Shown: one piece after another, positions 5,805 through 10,520 of the stretch
Position numbering within the stretch: position 1 is the first letter of the stretch
Layout: every line of letters starts with the position of its first letter
Assembly: GCA_035556215.1 (NCBI GenBank)
Contig: DATMFI010000035.1
Coordinates: 1 to 10,520 of the forward strand
DNA: 10,520 bases
Reading direction: 5' to 3'
Source: Palsa-892 sp035556215
GTDB lineage: Bacteria > Pseudomonadota > Alphaproteobacteria > Rhizobiales > Xanthobacteraceae
Notes under the pieces: generated by a model
Databases searched by the model: none
What the model was told of the DNA's origin: nothing
Seen by the model: the letters and a program-made list of their open reading frames with translations, nothing else
Position numbers and translations under genes: made by a program

Positions 5805-6980
5805 ATGACGACGAACGCTCGGCCCAATGCGCGGCCGCAAATGCCGCATTTCTCCTCCGGCCCCTGTGCGAAGCACCCCGGCTGGAAACTCGAAAACCTC
5901 CAAAACGCTCTTCTGGGACGCTCGCACCGCTCAAAGCCGGGCAAGGCGCGGCTGAAACGCGCCATCGATCTGACGCGCGAAGTGCTCGGCGTGCCCGCCG
6001 ATTACCGCATCGGCATCGTGCCGGCGTCCGACACCGGCGCGGTCGAAATGGCGCTGTGGTCGATGCTCGGAGCAAGGCCCGTCGATATGCTCGCCTGGGA
6101 GAGCTTCGGCGAGGGTTGGGTCACCGACGTCATCAAGCAACTCAAGCTGAAAGACGCGCGCGTCATCAAGGCGCCCTATGGCGAATTGCCGGATCTTGCC
6201 GAGGTCGATTTCTCGCACGATGTCGTCTTCACCTGGAACGGCACGACCTCGGGCGTGCGCGTGCCGAATGGCGACTGGATCAAGGCCGACCGGGCGGGGC
6301 TGACGATTTGCGACGCGACATCAGCGGCCTTCGTTCAACCGCTCGCCTTCGACAAGCTCGATGTCGTGACCTTCTCCTGGCAGAAAGCGCTCGGGAGCGA
6401 AGCGGCGCACGGCATGCTGATCCTGTCGCCGCGCGCGGTCGAACGGCTGGAAAGCTATACGCCGGCCTGGCCGCTGCCAAAGCTTTTCCGCATGACCAAG
6501 GGCGGCAAGCTCAACGAAGGCATCTTCGAGGGCGAGACGATCAACACGCCGTCGATGCTGTGTGTCGAGGACTATATCGACGCGCTCGAGTGGGCAAAGT
6601 CGAGCGGCGGCCGGAAGGCGCTGATGGATCGCGCCAACGCCAATCTCGCGGCGGTCGAGAAGTGGGTCGCGAAAACGCCGTGGGCCGAATTCCTCGCGCG
6701 CGACAAGGCGACGCTTTCCAACACCTCGATCTGCATCGCGGTTGTCGATCCAACGGTCGCGTCGCTTTCGCCGGACGCCAAGTTCAATTTCATTCGCGGC
6801 ATGGCGGCGATGCTGGAAAAAGAAGACGCCGCCTATGACGTCGCCGGCCATCGCGATGCGCCGCCGCATATTCGCATCTGGGGCGGTGCGACCGTCGAAA
6901 CCGCCGATATCGAGGCGCTCCTGCCGTGGCTGGAGTGGGCCTTCGCCGAGTCGAAAGCCGCACTCGCGAAGGCGGCCTGA
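5805..6980 (+). CDS. serC: Phosphoserine aminotransferase SerC
   Basis: PLP-dependent cytoplasmic enzyme that transfers an amino group from glutamate to 3-phosphohydroxypyruvate, giving phosphoserine, the second step of serine synthesis. The 391-residue product matches the longer alphaproteobacterial/archaeal-type SerC rather than the roughly 360-residue enterobacterial one. Seen in order: PHFSSGPCAKHPGW near the N-terminus (the usual FSSGPCAK start of this subtype), then GRSHRSKPGK (38-47), then PASDTGAVEMALWSMLG (73-89) for the cofactor phosphate region, and TWNGTTSGVRVPN (143-155). The Asp that contacts the PLP ring is in CDATSAAF (169-176), and the Schiff-base lysine Lys194 is in TFSWQKALGSEAAHG. 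The ATG at 5805 sits 8 bp after GGAAGG. It precedes serA by 175 bp on the same strand, and the pair may form one operon. Confidence 0.96.
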   Translation: MTTNARPNARPQMPHFSSGPCAKHPGWKLENLQNALLGRSHRSKPGKARLKRAIDLTREVLGVPADYRIGIVPASDTGAVEMALWSMLGARPVDMLAWESFGEGWVTDVIKQLKLKDARVIKAPYGELPDLAEVDFSHDVVFTWNGTTSGVRVPNGDWIKADRAGLTICDATSAAFVQPLAFDKLDVVTFSWQKALGSEAAHGMLILSPRAVERLESYTPAWPLPKLFRMTKGGKLNEGIFEGETINTPSMLCVEDYIDALEWAKSSGGRKALMDRANANLAAVEKWVAKTPWAEFLARDKATLSNTSICIAVVDPTVASLSPDAKFNFIRGMAAMLEKEDAAYDVAGHRDAPPHIRIWGGATVETADIEALLPWLEWAFAESKAALAKAA

Positions 6981-6990
6981 TCCCGCTTTT

Positions 6991-7112
6991 CCTCTCCCCG
7001 CCGGGGAGAGGAGCCAAGCAGCCAGCGAGCTGCGAGGCGGGTGAGGGCAGGCGTCACGCAATCTCTCACCCGATCGTTCGCTCGCAATCGTCCTCTCCCC
7101 GCCGGGGGAGGA
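6991..7112. repeat. Composite palindromic intergenic element between serC and serA
   Basis: The spacer holds an imperfect inverted repeat of about 122 bp. Its outer parts are themselves hairpins: CCTCTCCCC/GGGGAGAGG (6991-6999 and 7003-7011, 9-bp perfect arms, GCC centre) and TCCTCTCCCC/GGGGGAGGA (7091-7112, one bulge). Inside, GCGAGC-N7-CGGGTGAG (7025-7045) is mirrored by CTCACCCG-N7-GCTCGC (7065-7085). I remember GC-rich spacer palindromes of this kind as very common in Bradyrhizobium-like genomes, so this is probably a dispersed, nonautonomous repeat. There is no T-run, so it is not a standard terminator, though the hairpins could pause polymerase or protect the serC mRNA end. Confidence 0.75.
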
Positions 7113-7155
7113 CGCCGAAGCAATCCCTGTTTTTGCGAATTCATCGGAGTCCTAC

Positions 7156-8742
7156 ATGGCACCCAAAGTTCTGATTTCCGACGCGCTCTCGACCGCCGCC
7201 GTGCAGATTTTCAAGGATCGCGGCATCGAGGTCGATTTTCAGCCGAACCTCGGCAAGGACAAGGACAAGCTCGCCGCCATCATCGGCGAATATGACGGAC
7301 TCGCGATCCGCTCGGCGACGAAAGTGACGCCGAAGATTCTCGCGAATGCGAGCAAGCTGAAGGTGATCGGCCGTGCTGGCATCGGCGTCGATAATGTCGA
7401 TATTCCGGCGGCGACGGCCAAAGGCATCATCGTGATGAATACGCCGTTCGGCAATTCGATCACGACCGCCGAACACGCCATCACCCTGATGCTCGCGCTC
7501 GCGCGCCAGATCCCGCAGGCCGACGCCTCGACGCAGGCGGGAAAATGGGAAAAGAACCGCTTCATGGGCGTCGAAATCACCGGCAAGACACTCGGGATTG
7601 TCGGTTGCGGCAATATCGGCGCGATCGTCGCCGATCGCGCGCAGGGCCTCAAGATGAAAGTGATCGCCTACGATCCCTTCCTGTCGCCGGAGCGGGCGCT
7701 CGATCTCGGCGTCGAGAAAGTCGAATTCGACGATCTTTTGAAGCGCGCGGACCTCATTTCCTTCCATACGCCGCTCACCGAGAAGACCAGGAACATTCTC
7801 GATGCGAGCGCCATCAACAAGACCAGGAAGGGCGTGCGCATCATCAATTGCGCGCGCGGCGGTCTTGTCGATGAAGCGGCGCTGCGCGCCGCGCTCGATT
7901 CGGGCCACGTCGCAGGCGCTGCCTTCGATGTGTTCTCGACGGAGCCGGCGAGCGAGAATCCGCTGTTCGGTCATCCCAACGTCGTCTGCACGCCGCACCT
8001 CGGGGCCGCGACGAGCGAAGCACAGGAGAATGTCGCGCTGCAAGTTGCCGAACAAATGTCGGATTATCTTTTGCGCGGCGCGATCTCGAATGCGGTGAAC
8101 TTCCCGTCGATCACGGCGGAAGAAGCGCCGAAACTCAAACCCTTCATTGAGCTTGCGGAAAAGCTCGGCTCGTTCGCGGGTCAGCTCACCGAGAGCGGCA
8201 TCAAGACCGTGCGCATCACCTATGAGGGCGCGGTTTCGCAGATGAAGACCAAGGCGCTCACCTCCGCTGCCGTCGCGGGATTGCTTCGGCCAATGCTGCG
8301 CGATGTGAATGTCGTTTCGGCGCCGCTCGTCGCCAAGGAGCGCGGCATTATCGTCGAGGAAGTAACGCGCGAGGCGGCGGGTGATTACGAGAGTCTGATC
8401 ACCGTTTCGGTCGTCACCGACAATCAGGAGCGTTGGGTTTCCGGCACGGTATTCGCCGATGGCCGGCCGCGCATCGTCAACATCAAGGGTATCCGCATGG
8501 ACGCCGAGTTCGGCCCGTCGATGGTCTACGTGACCAACTATGACAAGCCAGGCTTCATCGGCAAGTTTTCATCGACGCTCGGGAACGCCGGCATCAATAT
8601 TGCGACCTTCCACGTCGGCCGCGAGGCGCCCGGCGGCAACGCTATTGCCTTGATCGAGGTTGACGGCGACGTGCCGGCTTCGGTGCTGGCAGAGGTGCAG
8701 GCGCTACCGCAGGTCCAGCAGGCGAAACCGCTGAAGTTTTGA
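7156..8742 (+). CDS. serA: D-3-phosphoglycerate dehydrogenase SerA, long form
   Basis: NAD-dependent enzyme that oxidises 3-phosphoglycerate to 3-phosphohydroxypyruvate, the committed step of serine synthesis and the supplier of SerC's substrate. At 528 residues it is the long type, with catalytic, intervening (ASB) and ACT domains. The substrate-binding N-terminus includes RSATKVTPK and GRAGIGVDNVD (72-82). The Rossmann loop is GIVGCGNIGAIVA (147-159), with acidic NAD-ribose ligand Asp173 in AYDPF. The catalytic triad is Arg234 (NCARGG), Glu263 (STEPASENP) and His281 (CTPHLGAAT). The ASB domain spans about 320-440, and the ACT domain about 455-528 (MVYVTNYDKPGFIGKFSSTL, then NIATFHVGREAPGGNAI), so feedback control by serine is possible. 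The ATG at 7156 has GGAG 6 bp upstream. There is no terminator after it: the last 101 bp overlap the convergent permease gene. Confidence 0.97.
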   Translation: MAPKVLISDALSTAAVQIFKDRGIEVDFQPNLGKDKDKLAAIIGEYDGLAIRSATKVTPKILANASKLKVIGRAGIGVDNVDIPAATAKGIIVMNTPFGNSITTAEHAITLMLALARQIPQADASTQAGKWEKNRFMGVEITGKTLGIVGCGNIGAIVADRAQGLKMKVIAYDPFLSPERALDLGVEKVEFDDLLKRADLISFHTPLTEKTRNILDASAINKTRKGVRIINCARGGLVDEAALRAALDSGHVAGAAFDVFSTEPASENPLFGHPNVVCTPHLGAATSEAQENVALQVAEQMSDYLLRGAISNAVNFPSITAEEAPKLKPFIELAEKLGSFAGQLTESGIKTVRITYEGAVSQMKTKALTSAAVAGLLRPMLRDVNVVSAPLVAKERGIIVEEVTREAAGDYESLITVSVVTDNQERWVSGTVFADGRPRIVNIKGIRMDAEFGPSMVYVTNYDKPGFIGKFSSTLGNAGINIATFHVGREAPGGNAIALIEVDGDVPASVLAEVQALPQVQQAKPLKF

Positions 8743-9664
8743 AGGCGGCCCTTTTGCCGGAGGTGGCGGTGGCGATCAGAATGCCGAGCAGCACGAGGCC
8801 GTAGCCGGCCGCGTGATACAAATAGGGGCGCTCGCCGAGAAACAGGATGGCGAGTGCCGAGCCAAAAATCGGGATCAGGTGATAGAACGGCGCCGCCCGG
8901 TTCGGCCCGAGAAGCTCGACGCCGCGATTGTAAAAGAGATACGCGACGAGCGAAGGCAAAAGCATGATGTAGGCGAGGGTCGCGATCGCCGGGCCATCCC
9001 AGACCGGATATTGCCCGGCGGCGATTTCCGCCAGCACGAAGGGAATGAGCATCAATCCGCCCGCCGCTGACAGCACGAAGGCGAAGCTCAGAGAATGAAT
9101 CGCCGGCCGCCTGCGCAAGAGCACGGTGTAAAACGCGTAAATGATCTGGGCGAGGAAAAACCAGATATCGCCCTTGTTTAGCTTCAGATGCAGCAGCACA
9201 TCGGGATCGCCGCGCGAGATGACGACGGTGACGCCGGCGAGCGAAGCGATGACGCCAATGATCTGCCGCGTTGTCGGCTTCTCGCCGTACATGAAGAATG
9301 TAACGGCGGCCACCAGCAGCGGCCCGGTCGAGATGATGAGAAGCGCGTTGATCGCCTCGGTGTATTGCAACGAATAATAGGACATCAGCGTATAGGCGCT
9401 GATGCCGATCGCCGAGATGATCGTGAGCAGGCGCGAATTCGCCCGGATGGTTTTCCAGTCGCGGCGCAGATGCGGCCATGCGAAAACGAGGAGCACCAGC
9501 CCCGCGCCGAGCCAGCGGATGCAGGAGAGCGTCGCCGGCGGAATGTGCCCGGCGATGAAACGGCCGAGCACGACGTTTCCCGACCAGAACAGCGAGACAA
9601 GCGTCAGCAGCAGGCGCGGGCTGTCGAACAGAAGATCGCCGTGGCGGCGCAATTTCGGCGGCAT
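8642..9664 (-). CDS. EamA/DMT family permease
   Basis: Predicted inner-membrane permease of the drug/metabolite transporter superfamily; substrate unknown (members move amino acids, metabolites or drugs outward). The 340-residue product has about ten hydrophobic segments in two EamA repeats, roughly residues 17-149 and 165-299. Each repeat ends in the family pattern of a G-E-[KR]-P loop followed by a final helix (GEKPTTRQIIGVIASLAGVT at 127-146; GERPYLYHAAGYGLVLLGIL at 277-296). The start at 9662-9664 gives the usual short cytoplasmic N-terminus, but the Shine-Dalgarno is weak. Residues 308-340, a Pro/Ala/Arg-rich tail, are encoded entirely on the antisense strand of the serA 3' end and are probably a late extension. 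It follows the VOC gene by 57 bp on the same strand, so co-transcription is plausible. Confidence 0.92.
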   Translation of the reverse strand: MPPKLRRHGDLLFDSPRLLLTLVSLFWSGNVVLGRFIAGHIPPATLSCIRWLGAGLVLLVFAWPHLRRDWKTIRANSRLLTIISAIGISAYTLMSYYSLQYTEAINALLIISTGPLLVAAVTFFMYGEKPTTRQIIGVIASLAGVTVVISRGDPDVLLHLKLNKGDIWFFLAQIIYAFYTVLLRRRPAIHSLSFAFVLSAAGGLMLIPFVLAEIAAGQYPVWDGPAIATLAYIMLLPSLVAYLFYNRGVELLGPNRAAPFYHLIPIFGSALAILFLGERPYLYHAAGYGLVLLGILIATATSGKRAAFKTSAVSPAGPAVAPAPLPAPKPARRRQPRSRQ

Positions 9665-9721
9665 GCAATTCTTCGCGGTTCTGGCTTACAGGCCGCGTTG
9701 TAGGGTGCGCGCCGGGCGCAA

Positions 9722-10520
9722 TCAATCGCCGTCGCGCTCTGAAGCCTGCATGGGTGCTATGCGGATTTGGGTGCGCCATGGATCGCGGATGAGAAAGCCC
9801 GACCCATCCGCTTCGGCCGTGCCGCCGTTTTCCTCGATCCGCTGCTTGAGTGCCGCGATCGCCGTTGAAGGTATCTCGACTGTGAATTCGGCAAGGCCTG
9901 CCATGTCCGCCGGTGGCGAGGGCGCGTCACGGCTGTCCCAGATATTCGCCGCGATGTGATGATGATAGCCGCCTGCGGCGGCAAACAGCGCGCCGGGCAT
10001 GGTCGCGGTTTTCGCAAAGCCGAGCGTGCCGACATAAAATTTTTCGGCGATGGCGAGATCGCCGACCTGCAAATGCACGTGACCGATCCGGGTGCCCGCC
10101 GGCATGTGTTCGTCGGGCTCCTCCTTGCCGCCTTCGGCCAGAATGCCTTCGAAGTCGAGCGGCTTGTTCGCCATCTGTACGAGGCCGTTCTGCCACGGCC
10201 AATCAGCGCGCGGGCGGTCGCGATAGATTTCGAGGCCGTTGCCGTCCTCGTCGTAGAGATAGATCGCCTCGCTGACATTGTGATCGGCGGCACCCAGTCG
10301 GATTCCGGCGTTCGCGAGTCGCGTAATGGCGCTGCCAAGCGCGGCGCGATCCGGCAGCAAAATTGCGACGTGAAAGAGCCCGGCAAGCCCGCGGCGCGGC
10401 CGCGGCGTGCTCCCCGGCGCGATTTCGAGAAAAAGAAACGGCGCGCCGCCGCTGCCGAGAGCGATGCGGCCATTTTCACGGGCCGCAACCTTGAGGCCGA
10501 GGATGTCGCAGTAAAGCGCG
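9722..10520 (-). CDS. Two-domain VOC (glyoxalase/extradiol dioxygenase-fold) protein, CatE-like (5' end outside window)
   Basis: The frame stays open to the right edge, so the true start lies beyond 10520; the TTG at 10360 is internal. The visible part has about 265 residues. Domain 1 reads ALYCDILGLKVA..., then GLFHVAILLPDR, DHNVSEAIYLYDEDGNGLEI, with the VOC metal-ligand candidates His (codon 10370-10372) and Glu (codon 10229-10231). Domain 2 begins RIGHVHLQVGDLAIAEKFYV, continues GYHHHIAANIW, and ends FLIRDPWRTQIRI. The layout resembles Bacillus CatE-type catechol 2,3-dioxygenases, but in domain 2 the expected second His appears as Glu (GLAEFTVEI) and the final Glu as Arg (TQIRI). Whether it is a dioxygenase, a glyoxalase or something else in the superfamily cannot be settled. 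It probably shares a transcript with the permease gene downstream. Confidence 0.88.
   Translation of the reverse strand, partial: ALYCDILGLKVAARENGRIALGSGGAPFLFLEIAPGSTPRPRRGLAGLFHVAILLPDRAALGSAITRLANAGIRLGAADHNVSEAIYLYDEDGNGLEIYRDRPRADWPWQNGLVQMANKPLDFEGILAEGGKEEPDEHMPAGTRIGHVHLQVGDLAIAEKFYVGTLGFAKTATMPGALFAAAGGYHHHIAANIWDSRDAPSPPADMAGLAEFTVEIPSTAIAALKQRIEENGGTAEADGSGFLIRDPWRTQIRIAPMQASERDGD

Noticed and set aside
6833..7162. A 109-codon minus-strand frame running through the serC-serA spacer
   Set aside because: Its distinctive part is only the translated palindromic repeat (PPPAGRGRLRAND, SSPRRGEEK). Such repeat-derived frames are common false genes in these genomes.
7141..8055. A 304-codon minus-strand frame inside serA
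   Set aside because: Antisense shadow of an unmistakable SerA; Arg/Ala-rich product without a domain.
9706..9720. TGCGC/GCGCA inverted repeat between the VOC and permease genes as a terminator
   Set aside because: Short stem with no T-run on the minus strand; more in keeping with read-through between the two genes.
8538..9779. A 413-codon minus-strand frame overlapping the EamA permease
   Set aside because: It is a shifted frame of the permease with an Arg/Ala-rich product and no membrane segments; the 8642-9664 frame has clear EamA repeats.

Overview
The window looks like chromosomal DNA from an alphaproteobacterium of the order Hyphomicrobiales (Rhizobiales), most likely on the Bradyrhizobium/Xanthobacteraceae side. 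The reasons are high GC, a glmM close to ftsH, an Omp25/Omp31-like small beta-barrel with the GWYLRGDIG start, a serC-serA pair with a structured leader, and GC-rich palindromic spacer repeats of a kind I remember from these genomes. It reads mostly as core housekeeping sequence. I see no phage, insertion sequence, CRISPR array, tRNA, rRNA or defence genes.

Layout. Positions 2-1117 hold the C-terminal two-fifths to two-thirds of ftsH (its start lies outside the window), closed by a strong hairpin terminator. A small FkbM-type methyltransferase (1231-1965, +) follows and converges, with a 2-bp gap, on an exported protein of unknown function (1968-3023, -) built from two copies of a Cys-rich module. 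A 197-bp divergent promoter region then leads to glmM (3221-4564, +). Downstream is a 243-bp AT-rich regulatory region with two exact TTAA-N7-TTAA CtrA-type boxes and a 15-bp palindrome. It precedes an outer-membrane beta-barrel gene (4808-5599, +), which ends in a textbook terminator.

Next come serC (5805-6980) and serA (7156-8742), the first two dedicated enzymes of serine synthesis in reverse gene order. serC has a leader with hairpins that could include a pseudoknot, and a second hairpin holding the ribosome binding site. A roughly 120-bp imperfect inverted repeat sits between serC and serA. On the minus strand from the right edge are a two-domain VOC/glyoxalase-fold protein (9722 to beyond 10520) and, 57 bp after it, an EamA/DMT permease (8642-9664). 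The last 33 codons of the permease are antisense to the end of serA.

How the genes fit together. ftsH and glmM are envelope and essential-growth genes that are neighbours in many proteobacteria. The two genes between them look like a lineage-specific insertion. The barrel gene probably answers to cell-cycle control, if the CtrA boxes are real. serC and serA act in one pathway and may share a transcript. I found no convincing new multi-gene system. The most interesting signals are regulatory (omp promoter, serC leader, serC-serA spacer repeat), plus the internally duplicated unknown exported protein.
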